Below, piece by piece: positions 15,643-22,302 of a stretch of DNA of 22,349 nucleotides (the stretch's first letter is position 1; each line of letters begins with the position of its first letter). The notes below the pieces were generated by a model. It was not told the origin of the DNA. It ran no database searches and was given only the letters and a program-made list of their open reading frames with translations. The DNA lies in the IMG/VR virus record IMGVR_UViG_3300047491_000946, positions 1 through 22,349 of that record. The stretch is one strand, 5' to 3'. The DNA comes from a virus. The position numbers and the translations under genes are program-made.

Positions 15643-16551
15643 TTAAGATACCTCATTAACGATATCATCAAAATTTTGACTTTCATCGATATATGTCCGT
15701 TTTTCTTTTACTTCATATAATGAAACATTAGTAACATCATCCTTAATTTCAAACAAATTAAATTGTTTTGTTATAACTCTATTTGAATCATAATATGTTA
15801 ATATGCCGTTACTTACGTCTTTAATTTGTTCCCCTGCAATAATATTTGATAAAGTATCAATAGTATTTTCAACTAATTCAACTTCGAGGACAACTGGTGA
15901 AAAATAAGTATTTGTAATTAATATTGTTTGCCCAACATTACCAATAAATGGCTTTACGTTTGCTTTCACATCAGACGAACTACTTGGTGTTAATTGTAAA
16001 AACATCAATGTTCCGGAATCATCAAATCTATATCGTATTGCTTTTTGATTCGTATCACCGACATTTTCACTAACTGGTGATACTTTATTAGCAGTTACCA
16101 CGTAACGTACAACATTTCTTAATTTAGTTCCATCTGCATTAATATATTCAATTCTATATCCCTGCATTGCATTATTTGCTCTTAAATCTTCCGGCAATGA
16201 ATTAATATCTAAAACAATACCCCTTATAGATGGTAATGCAGATAAAACACTGCAATCAACAATAACTGAATTAACTGTTTTAGGCTTAATATATATTGTA
16301 TATATACCCAATTGATTAAATATAGATGCTGGTAATCTCAAATCATACATTCCCTCTAACAAATTTTCAGTACCTACAGCATTCGGGTCATTTGTTGGGA
16401 GATAGCAATAATCAAGTACACTCGTAGCATCATCTATTTTTAAAATAGTATTATTTGCAGTATACCTATCCGGCGTGTAATTATAATATACCTCAATATC
16501 ATTGATACTGACATCAGATGCTCTAACTATACCATATGTTCCAATACTCAT
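15643..16551 (-). CDS. Putative baseplate/virion protein of unknown family
   Basis: A 302-residue protein not confidently recognised. It is predicted mostly beta, with no catalytic motif, signal peptide or membrane segment. Notable segments are YRIEYINADGTKLRNVVRYVV and RYRFDDSGTLMFLQLTPSSSS, which read as consecutive beta hairpins, and an acidic, charged C-terminus (KEKRTYIDESQNFDDIVNEVS). It is the last gene of the gp25-gp6 operon, begins 1 bp after the preceding stop, and is followed by a strong terminator. Position between gp6-like and gp7-like genes, and a length near T4 gp8 (334 residues), make it a candidate gp8-equivalent wedge protein. That is positional inference, not homology. Confidence 0.6.
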   Translation of the reverse strand: MSIGTYGIVRASDVSINDIEVYYNYTPDRYTANNTILKIDDATSVLDYCYLPTNDPNAVGTENLLEGMYDLRLPASIFNQLGIYTIYIKPKTVNSVIVDCSVLSALPSIRGIVLDINSLPEDLRANNAMQGYRIEYINADGTKLRNVVRYVVTANKVSPVSENVGDTNQKAIRYRFDDSGTLMFLQLTPSSSSDVKANVKPFIGNVGQTILITNTYFSPVVLEVELVENTIDTLSNIIAGEQIKDVSNGILTYYDSNRVITKQFNLFEIKDDVTNVSLYEVKEKRTYIDESQNFDDIVNEVS

Positions 16552-16552
16552 A

Positions 16553-16993
16553 TTATGAATTATTTACAATTTTAAAGTAATTACCACCAGCATATGTAAT
16601 TAAATCATTGAGATTTTTCACATACTCAAGCCTATAGTTATTTTCAAACGCTGATGATTCTTGTCTTATAATAAATACATCATCATCTATTTTTGGATTA
16701 CTGATGATATTTTCTTTATTAGGATTTTTATAATAAGGTAAATCAATAAAATCAGGACTTCCATAACTTTGACTAGTAAATGAATAACTAGTTCCGGACG
16801 TACTTCCAGTGATTGTATCACAATACCTAATTCCCCCTAAATAATAAACAATACTATTAGATGTTGATACTGAATAATCAACACCATCTTTACTTAACGT
16901 ACCACCGCTAACGTACATTTGCTCAAAAACATTAGTTACCTTATATTTTCTAAGCTCAATTAATCTACTTTCAGTATTTCCGGTTATAATCAT
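16553..16993 (-). CDS. Small hypothetical virion-operon protein
   Basis: A 146-residue protein, not recognised. Ser/Thr/Gly-rich beta-type stretches (YVSGGTLSKDGVDYSV, TGSTSGTSYSFTSQSYGS) alternate with charged segments, and a C-terminal DDDVFIIRQESSAFENNYRLEYV suggests further strands. The longest possible frame begins with TTG at 17017 and would overlap the upstream gene by 13 nt. The first ATG, at 16993, lies 11 nt after the upstream stop and is preferred. It sits between the LRR stalk protein and the putative wedge protein in one operon, so a structural or assembly role is likely. It could be a chaperone or adaptor for the LRR protein, but nothing in the sequence proves this. Confidence 0.6.
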   Translation of the reverse strand: MIITGNTESRLIELRKYKVTNVFEQMYVSGGTLSKDGVDYSVSTSNSIVYYLGGIRYCDTITGSTSGTSYSFTSQSYGSPDFIDLPYYKNPNKENIISNPKIDDDVFIIRQESSAFENNYRLEYVKNLNDLITYAGGNYFKIVNNS

Positions 16994-17004
16994 TATATTA
17001 AATA

Positions 17005-18201
17005 TTATATTGTCCAATTTACGGATGCTAAATAACTAAGTATTGTTGGTGTATATGGGAATTCTGCAAATGACACACTTCCCTGTGTTAATGATGTTCT
17101 ATCATAAACAGAATAGATGGATGTTTCAATTTCTCCCGCAGTTAAAGATGTACTAGATATTGCTATTTGATACAAATTTGGAGATTGTGAAAAATCAAAA
17201 ACATCAGTAAAAGACGTTCCATTCACTACTATGAATATTTCAAGAGAAGGAATTACACTTAAGTCTATATTAGACATATTAACATTCTCTAAACGTAGAA
17301 TTGTTATTGATGTCAACTCATTAAGATTATTTATAGATATGGGCGTATCTACTATGTCTATATCAAGAAGATTATATAAACCAGCAACATCTATAGTCGC
17401 TATACCAGTACATTGTGTTATACTAAGCATTAACAAAGAACCCATATTATTAATATTTAAACCAGTAATATCCGAACTTCCAATACTTAATTCTTCTAGT
17501 AAAGGCAATACTGTAAAATCTGTAGTTTCATATACACCACCATTTAAGTAGAAGTGTTTTAAAGATTTAAAATTGTTTAAATCAGGAATGTTTAACTCTA
17601 CCAATTGATTTACTAATTCGAAATGCTCAATATTAGGAAAATCTATTATATTTAGTTGAGATATATTAGCATTAACAAAACTAATAAATGGTAAGTCACA
17701 AATAGGGAGTTGTATAGATACATTATATATTCCAGTACTTCCATAAGTCTTTTCTATGTAATAGAACCATGTTCCTCCATCATCATATGCTTCTATAGTT
17801 TCTAATGGACTTCCATCCCCATAATTAACAATTATATTACCATAATTACTATTGTAATTACCTAAATAACCACCCCAATTTAGATTTTCATCACCAATAT
17901 TTAATGTCATGTTCAAATTACAGCTAGGTGAATTAGTGGTAGTTGTACTGGTACTGGTTGTTGTACTAGTTGTGGTAGTTGTACTGGTACTGGTTGTTGT
18001 ACTGGTTGTGGTTGTTGTACTACCACTCACATAATCAGTAATTACATCAAAAAAACCAATATCTTCAGAATTTGAGTCCAATCCAATTTTCATATGATAA
18101 ACAGCATCCGGATTAGGTATGATAACATATTTTGTGACACCACTCACAATAGTAGTACCTGTAATTAACGCTTGTAATATAGTTTTTTTTATAACTTCCA
18201 T
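17005..18201 (-). CDS. Virion-type protein: Thr/Ser stalk, PKD-like domain, leucine-rich repeats
   Basis: A 398-residue modular protein. Residues 1-58 form a compact N-terminal piece, presumably the virion anchor. Residues 61-89 are pure Thr/Ser (mucin-like). Residues about 97-168 look like a PKD/Ig-like domain: VNYGDGSP strand-turn, then KTYGSTGIYNVSI, the usual last strand. From about 172 to 350 there are leucine-rich repeats with 20-23 residue spacing (FVNANISQLNIIDFPNIEHF, then LVELNIPDLNNFKSLKHFYL and so on), resembling BspA-like or irregular LRRs. A short capping region ends the chain. There is no N-terminal signal peptide, so it is not a typical secreted protein. It lies inside the baseplate operon, and its ATG overlaps the stop of the gp6 C-terminal fragment (TAATG). 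A host-recognition role on the baseplate is plausible inference. Confidence 0.75.
   Translation of the reverse strand: MEVIKKTILQALITGTTIVSGVTKYVIIPNPDAVYHMKIGLDSNSEDIGFFDVITDYVSGSTTTTTSTTTSTSTTTTTSTTTSTSTTTTNSPSCNLNMTLNIGDENLNWGGYLGNYNSNYGNIIVNYGDGSPLETIEAYDDGGTWFYYIEKTYGSTGIYNVSIQLPICDLPFISFVNANISQLNIIDFPNIEHFELVNQLVELNIPDLNNFKSLKHFYLNGGVYETTDFTVLPLLEELSIGSSDITGLNINNMGSLLMLSITQCTGIATIDVAGLYNLLDIDIVDTPISINNLNELTSITILRLENVNMSNIDLSVIPSLEIFIVVNGTSFTDVFDFSQSPNLYQIAISSTSLTAGEIETSIYSVYDRTSLTQGSVSFAEFPYTPTILSYLASVNWTI
17936..18003 (-). repeat. 36-nt tandem duplication in the Thr/Ser stalk of the LRR protein
   Basis: A 32-nt segment occurs identically at 17936-17967 and 17972-18003, a 36-nt period. 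It encodes a 12-residue Thr/Ser unit. The period equals the offset of the exact repeat in the stalk of the gene at 9027-10826. This is a recent duplication, or a tract maintained by recombination. Confidence 0.85.
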
Positions 18202-18461
18202 TATACAGTCTTTTTACGTAAGAAAACTCTAATATCCTTTTCAGGATATTTGATTTCAAACATCGAATCTTCTGTCGAATAAATTGTGTTATTAATAATT
18301 TTAATTTGACCTGTTGAGGTATTTAAAATATCCTGTGATACAACATTGTTGGAGTAATTACCGCCTTGTTTATTATATACCTTAATTTCAATAACGTTAA
18401 TAACACCGTTTGCTGCTAAAATTTCTTTCTGTAATCTTCCGAGAAATATGTCCTCATTCAT
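18201..18461 (-). CDS. C-terminal segment of gp6/Baseplate_J-like wedge protein, in +1 frame
   Basis: From ATG 18461 this reads as an 86-residue peptide (MNEDIFLGRLQKEILAANGVINVIEIKVYN and on, split here by position 16-30). The pattern of helix, GVINV turn and short strands is what normally closes Baseplate_J/gp6 proteins. The frame is open well upstream, overlapping the gp6-like gene, and the upstream gene lacks exactly this segment. The ATG is 7 nt past the gp6-like stop (TAA 18471-18469), so it may be made by reinitiation. Other possibilities are a ribosomal +1 shift that fuses it to gp6, or a single-base artefact. Its stop overlaps the ATG of the LRR gene (TAATG). The sequence around the junction lacks a clear slippery heptamer and has no long homopolymer. 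Confidence 0.65.
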   Translation of the reverse strand: MNEDIFLGRLQKEILAANGVINVIEIKVYNKQGGNYSNNVVSQDILNTSTGQIKIINNTIYSTEDSMFEIKYPEKDIRVFLRKKTV

Positions 18462-18468
18462 TTCATAA

Positions 18469-20019
18469 TTATTGATATCTATTAGCAATTTGATTATCGG
18501 CAATGTTTTCAACATAAACATCAATATCAAATGCGAGATTAAATATTTTACCATCTCTGATTTCAATATAGTCATTAATCATTCTATACTGACTAAGATA
18601 TTCTGCAATATTTTCTTTTAATAAACTATTGCTAGTATTTGACAATTTTCCATCAGCACCAATATCTAAAATTGGTATAATTACCTTGTTGTCTAATTTT
18701 AATGCATTTGCTCTAAATGGCGAACCAAACTTACCCGGCATTTTATATATTTGCAACAAATAATCAGTTAACGTAACATCTCTCATTTGTGATGAAAAAT
18801 TATATTTAATCAATTGTCTTATTTGTTCTACACTTAAACCATCATTACCACCAATTGCCGGGATTGGGTTATTTACTTTTAAACTTCTTACAACATTTTG
18901 TCGATAATCTTGACGAGAACCATTTGAAGTAAGTGTATAATTACCTAATTGAGTTAATGCTCTTGCTCCAATATTTGAACTTGAACCACCACCAGTACGG
19001 TATTTAACAAATAAAGTATAACCTGCTTTCAATTTTTCACCAAGTGCTGTATTATTTAAGAAATTTTCGAGAAAATATTTATTACTAACACCTTCTTTTA
19101 AAAACCCACTTTTAAATGCATCAATATCAGAATCCCCCGAACCAAATGTGACTTTACAATAACCATTCGAAGTAAATTCTTTTATGAATTTTTTTGTAAC
19201 GTCAATCCATTGAGCTGCCTTTACGCCATTTGCTTGAACATTTAATTGTGACGATTGTGTATTTTCAACGAAAACTTTCTGTTGCGCTAGGTAATCCACC
19301 TCATAATATCTGTTAGCGGAATTATTAAATTCACTAGCAGTTGGGTTAGTGTTATAATTCGTGCCTTCAAGAAGAATTATACTTTCAATCTCAATAACAT
19401 CCGGGTCAGGTAATGTTATGCTGAAAAAGGGAACAACATTATTACTGGTAATTATTGTCTTATATATACTAGACGTGCCATTAACAACAACTTCTCTCTT
19501 GGTAACATTATAGCTCACAATCACACCATTCGAATCCAAATTTGGAATTATTGAGCGATTTGGGTCACCTAAGCTACTATATGGAGAACTCCAATCAATA
19601 ACATTTTGTGTTTCAAATACTTTACCACCGCCGATAATTTGTGCTCCTGCATCTAAAACAGGATAATATGATGCATCTGGTTTATCACCCAATACAGGAA
19701 TCAGTACAGTAAAATCAACAACAGTAACTGATGGTCTTTTTGCCGGGATATTGAATCCCATATTTTTTGCAATATTTAATATTGATGCTCTTTGTTGGGC
19801 ATATTCTAGTTGTGTTTCCTGAAATGCTCTATCAGTATTAACGCTAAGATTATTACCAACACCAGCATTTAAGTCAATCAACATCGACCCAATACTAGAA
19901 TCGGTAAAATCACTTAATATTGTTGGATATGTTTGTCTGATAAATGAAATTAAATCAGTACGTATTTCACCAAATGTTCTACTTCCGTACTTAATAATAT
20001 TTGTTGTTTCTGCTGCCAT
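18469..20019 (-). CDS. Baseplate wedge protein, gp6/P2-J-like (Baseplate_J)
   Basis: A 516-residue protein. Residues 1-110 show the Baseplate_J N-terminal pattern: FGEIRTDLISFIRQTYP, DFTDSSIGSMLIDLNAGVGNNLSVNTDRAFQET, and NIAKNMGFNIPAKRPS. A later segment, VRSLKVNNPIPAIGGNDGLSVEQIRQLIKYNFSSQMR, is the conserved GG..gES.e.ir...p..f.t..R core. T4 gp6 dimers form the baseplate inner ring with gp7 and gp25. The protein ends abruptly in NQIANRYQ just where the last J subdomain should follow; that subdomain is encoded in the +1 frame at 18201-18461. It starts 13 nt after the gp25-like stop and is co-transcribed with it. T4 gp6 is 660 residues; the two parts together give about 600. Confidence 0.88.
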   Translation of the reverse strand: MAAETTNIIKYGSRTFGEIRTDLISFIRQTYPTILSDFTDSSIGSMLIDLNAGVGNNLSVNTDRAFQETQLEYAQQRASILNIAKNMGFNIPAKRPSVTVVDFTVLIPVLGDKPDASYYPVLDAGAQIIGGGKVFETQNVIDWSSPYSSLGDPNRSIIPNLDSNGVIVSYNVTKREVVVNGTSSIYKTIITSNNVVPFFSITLPDPDVIEIESIILLEGTNYNTNPTASEFNNSANRYYEVDYLAQQKVFVENTQSSQLNVQANGVKAAQWIDVTKKFIKEFTSNGYCKVTFGSGDSDIDAFKSGFLKEGVSNKYFLENFLNNTALGEKLKAGYTLFVKYRTGGGSSSNIGARALTQLGNYTLTSNGSRQDYRQNVVRSLKVNNPIPAIGGNDGLSVEQIRQLIKYNFSSQMRDVTLTDYLLQIYKMPGKFGSPFRANALKLDNKVIIPILDIGADGKLSNTSNSLLKENIAEYLSQYRMINDYIEIRDGKIFNLAFDIDVYVENIADNQIANRYQ

Positions 20020-20032
20020 ATTTGTATTTTAA

Positions 20033-20431
20033 TTAAAAATTTAAATCTAATGAACCAGTTTCGCTAAATGCATCTTCAGTATATGTGAACATAATATTTA
20101 CATTTAATTGGTTGTCTGATATTGGCTTACCGTTATCGTCGAAATTCCAATTAAATGACACTTTATTGATAGTAAGTGCTGGAATATATAACGATACGGT
20201 TCTTTTTATCTCTTGCTCAACATCAGTTGCTGTAATGTTATCATTCGGCTCAAAAATATATTTCAATAAATTTGTTCCATAGTCTGGTTCATAATATCTT
20301 TCACCCCTTTGAGTGAGCAACAATAACAATAAATCGGAACTAAATGCATCTTTAGTAACTTTAGTGGTTAAAAAAAATGTATTTGTTGAAACATCATCCC
20401 TTAAAGGAAAATTAATATTATATGATACCAT
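20033..20431 (-). CDS. Baseplate wedge protein, gp25/GPW-like
   Basis: A 132-residue protein matching the GPW/gp25 family in length and sequence. It has an N-terminal strand (INFPLRDD), a helix SSDLLLLLLTQRGER (30-44), the family signature TQRGERYYEPDYGTNLLKYI (40-59), then EPND, a helix TATDVEQEIKRTV, and final strands including LNVNIMFTYT. In T4, gp25 sits in the inner baseplate near the sheath-initiating region, next to gp6. It begins the baseplate operon: a strong terminator ends the previous unit and the promoter motif lies 10 nt before its ATG. The gp6-like gene follows 13 nt later. The family assignment is secure. Confidence 0.92.
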   Translation of the reverse strand: MVSYNINFPLRDDVSTNTFFLTTKVTKDAFSSDLLLLLLTQRGERYYEPDYGTNLLKYIFEPNDNITATDVEQEIKRTVSLYIPALTINKVSFNWNFDDNGKPISDNQLNVNIMFTYTEDAFSETGSLDLNF

Positions 20432-20441
20432 TATAACAAAT

Positions 20442-20455
20442 TTTACTATAAATAC
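20442..20455 (-). promoter_or_regulatory. Candidate phage promoter motif before the baseplate operon
   Basis: Minus strand reads GTATTTATAGTAAA, an exact consensus copy, 10 nt before the gp25 ATG at 20431 and just downstream of a strong terminator. Six genes lie downstream before the next terminator. The plus strand at this site reads TATAAATACTAATAA, close to the T4 late promoter TATAAATACTATT but pointing the other way. Confidence 0.65.
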
Positions 20456-20466
20456 TAATAAACAAA

Positions 20467-20496
20467 AAAATCCTGACTAAACTTAGTCAGGATTTT
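20467..20496 (-). terminator. Strong intrinsic terminator upstream of the baseplate operon
   Basis: A perfect 14-bp stem (20467-20480 with 20483-20496) encloses a 2-nt loop (effectively a 4-nt loop). On the minus strand it ends in a run of seven T. It lies 16 nt after the stop of the gene at 20513-20989. The A/T-rich flanks on both sides allow bidirectional action. Confidence 0.88.
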
Positions 20497-20512
20497 CAAA
20501 ACTTGTAGTTCT

Positions 20513-20989
20513 TTATTCTCCACCGGAACTATTGTTCCCTCTCCTACCTTTCTTACCCTTCGTCAAAGCTTTTTCCTCATCTTCTTTTTGTTTCTGTGCT
20601 ACGAATAAGCTCTTAATAGACTCACGCATCATATCAATCTTTTCGTATCCAAATTTCTTCAACATACCAGTGTGTGCGGTAAAATCAGGCTTACCAATCG
20701 ATAACGAATCACTTTCACTCACACACACGCCAGCTAAAGTATTCTCAATAGCCATTTTCTGCAAATCTTCAGGCAACCCATCGAAAATACTTTCATTGAT
20801 TATTACAACATAATTGTAACTTGTTAATGTTTCGAGAACATCTGTGGCTTTTTGAATTTTACAAACCTCCTTCAGTTTGTTGTTACACAATACTTTAAAC
20901 TCAATCCACTGTGGAATTGTTTGACTGTTTCTCACCAAATCGAACAAATTTTCAACATGGTCTGAAGCTTCTTCTAAATGATTTTTCAT
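20513..20989 (-). CDS. Hypothetical phage protein with basic Gly-rich tail
   Basis: A 158-residue protein without a confident family. The core NYVVIINESIFDGLPEDLQ (about 55-73) then IENTLAGVCVSES and LSIGKPDFTAHTGMLKKFGYE recalls, from memory only, a conserved phage protein group with a YVVxINExxFDxLP pattern. No HExxH metallopeptidase motif is present, so no enzymatic call is made. The C-terminus is a charged helix, then a basic Gly/Ser-rich tail (KGKKGRRGNNSSGGE), perhaps for nucleic acid or protein contacts. It lies 14 nt after the coiled-coil gene and is the last gene before a strong terminator. Its position just ahead of the baseplate operon suggests a morphogenesis or regulatory role, which is inference. 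Confidence 0.6.
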   Translation of the reverse strand: MKNHLEEASDHVENLFDLVRNSQTIPQWIEFKVLCNNKLKEVCKIQKATDVLETLTSYNYVVIINESIFDGLPEDLQKMAIENTLAGVCVSESDSLSIGKPDFTAHTGMLKKFGYEKIDMMRESIKSLFVAQKQKEDEEKALTKGKKGRRGNNSSGGE

Positions 20990-21003
20990 AAATGTAATAA
21001 ATA

Positions 21004-21429
21004 TTAATTAATAAATGACTTGTATTTTAACTCAATTTCTTCAATTTTCTTAGCCAAATCACTGTTGGCTGGGTCATCCAATGAATTTCTTTCTTTTACT
21101 GACTTAAGATGTTCAAACATATCACCAATAGTTAAAGCCACCATTTCTTCAACTTCAATCAATGTTTTAATTTCAAGATTAATTGCATCTTGTTTTCTAA
21201 TTGCTGACATTTTCTCATCATGTTCAGAATTAAATGTTTTTACTTCTTCCTCAGTAACTGTTTTAATACCGCTATTAAGCAATCTCTCGTTAAGTGATTC
21301 TTCAAGTTCTTTTTCACTCTTTGTAATATTACTAGCCAATTCGGAAATTTCATTAATTTTTTTGGCAGCATCCGAATTAAATTCACCAGTCTCAACAGCT
21401 TTTTTCAAATTATCTAAAAAACTACTCAT
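21004..21429 (-). CDS. Hypothetical coiled-coil protein
   Basis: A 141-residue, almost entirely helical, acidic protein rich in Glu, Lys, Ser and Asn, with heptad-like Leu/Ile spacing across most of its length (FLDNLKKAVETGEF, then ELASNITKSEKELEESL, then LIEVEEMVALTIGDMFEHL). The longest frame begins with GTG at 21450 and overlaps the upstream gene by 17 nt. The ATG at 21429, 4 nt past the upstream stop, is the better start. No family recognised. Tail-fibre chaperones and tape-measure chaperones can look like this, but the same is true of many small phage proteins. It is co-transcribed with both neighbours. Confidence 0.6.
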   Translation of the reverse strand: MSSFLDNLKKAVETGEFNSDAAKKINEISELASNITKSEKELEESLNERLLNSGIKTVTEEEVKTFNSEHDEKMSAIRKQDAINLEIKTLIEVEEMVALTIGDMFEHLKSVKERNSLDDPANSDLAKKIEEIELKYKSFIN

Positions 21430-21433
21430 TTCT

Positions 21434-22300
21434 TTAACTTTTATATTCACTCATTGTTTCCATTTCAATTCCTTCGAATTTCCATACTTCATGAGTGTTA
21501 TTATGTATTATTTTTTTCATGAATCGATTAACGCCAAAACCCATTAGTTCACCATATTCATTCTTGACAAAGATAGTTCTAATATTCGTAATCTCAAAGA
21601 ATATTTCAGAATTTTCTTCAATTTCATTTGTTTTAAATTTTAATGGAATGAAAAATTCTAATTGTCTGTGTTCAAAACCAATTTTTTTAACGTGTAAAAA
21701 CTCAGTAAGTTGCTCAATTTTATTTTCAACATCAATATCCCTGTAAGCTTTAATTGGAAATTCAAATTGTTTTGACTTCCTGAATATATCGACAACTTCA
21801 TACTCAAAATCAGCATCTTCTTTTTTTGTTTCCTCAAGCACATCCAATACTTTAACAAAACCAGTTTCAATGGGTTTATTATTAAAGATATATAATAATT
21901 CATATTCATCATCATCGGTTCTTCTTTCCATATATTCACGTTCAAGAACTTCACCCAAAGTTTTTCCTGAATGTTTATGCTTTTCATCGAAAAATCCATA
22001 ATGCTCATATCTTCTACCATATATGTCCTTTTGACCGTAGTTTGAGCCATGCTTATCGGCAGCAACTGCCATTTTATGTGGCGTTGCTGTCCTAATAAAT
22101 TTATCTGCTTTTTTCAATATTTCATAATAATCCTGAACATATTTCTCATCTCGCTGTCCGGCGTAAAATTTTTCAAGAGTTTGATTGCGATGTCGCATTC
22201 GTTGAATCTTCTTATCGCTTTCTTTCAAGTCATTTGGGTCTGCTTTTAAAATATCAATTTCAGTATTATATAAAGATATGCTGATGTATGTCATCAGCAT
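21434..22300 (-). CDS. Hypothetical phage protein, possibly incomplete at its 5' end
   Basis: A product of at least 288 residues from ATG 22300 (alternative ATG at 22294, beginning MTYISISLYNTEIDIL). The same frame stays open without a stop to the window edge at 22349, so the true start may lie outside. The N-terminal third is helical and basic (IQRMRHRNQTLEKFYAGQRDEKYVQ), a middle segment has a His/Tyr/Gly-rich stretch (GSNYGQKDIYGRRYEHYGFFDEKHKHSGKT), and the rest alternates acidic helices and strands. No known family or catalytic motif is recognised. It precedes two small genes and the baseplate operon on the same strand, so a structural or assembly role is possible. An 11-bp inverted repeat covers both candidate start codons. 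Confidence 0.6.
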   Translation of the reverse strand: MLMTYISISLYNTEIDILKADPNDLKESDKKIQRMRHRNQTLEKFYAGQRDEKYVQDYYEILKKADKFIRTATPHKMAVAADKHGSNYGQKDIYGRRYEHYGFFDEKHKHSGKTLGEVLEREYMERRTDDDEYELLYIFNNKPIETGFVKVLDVLEETKKEDADFEYEVVDIFRKSKQFEFPIKAYRDIDVENKIEQLTEFLHVKKIGFEHRQLEFFIPLKFKTNEIEENSEIFFEITNIRTIFVKNEYGELMGFGVNRFMKKIIHNNTHEVWKFEGIEMETMSEYKS

Positions 22301-22302
22301 AT
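22276..22302 (-). repeat. Inverted repeat spanning the start of the 21434-22300 gene
   Basis: Perfect 11-bp arms, ATATGCTGATG (22276-22286) and CATCAGCATAT (22292-22302), are separated by 5 nt. In mRNA both candidate start codons (22300, 22294) would lie in the hairpin. If translation starts there, the hairpin could block initiation. If the frame starts outside the window, it is within coding sequence. The remaining bases to 22349 show no further feature. Confidence 0.6.

Noticed and set aside
16994-17017. TTG start at 17017 for the 146-residue protein
   Set aside because: It would overlap the upstream gene and use a rare start; an ATG lies 11 nt after the upstream stop. Similar reasoning moved the starts of the RuvC-like gene (TTG 4886) and the coiled-coil gene (GTG 21450).
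10866-18201. Diversity-generating retroelement target in the Cys-rich or LRR tail genes
   Set aside because: No reverse transcriptase and no template/variable repeat pair with A-biased differences was seen; the rest of the genome is not visible.
20513-20989. Phage metallopeptidase
   Set aside because: The vaguely similar core lacks an HExxH or other metal-binding motif.
21020-21547. Plus-strand open frame of 175 codons
   Set aside because: It is a Ser/Leu/Ile-rich shadow covering two minus-strand coiled-coil and hypothetical genes that fit a continuous operon; no promoter or family pattern supports it.
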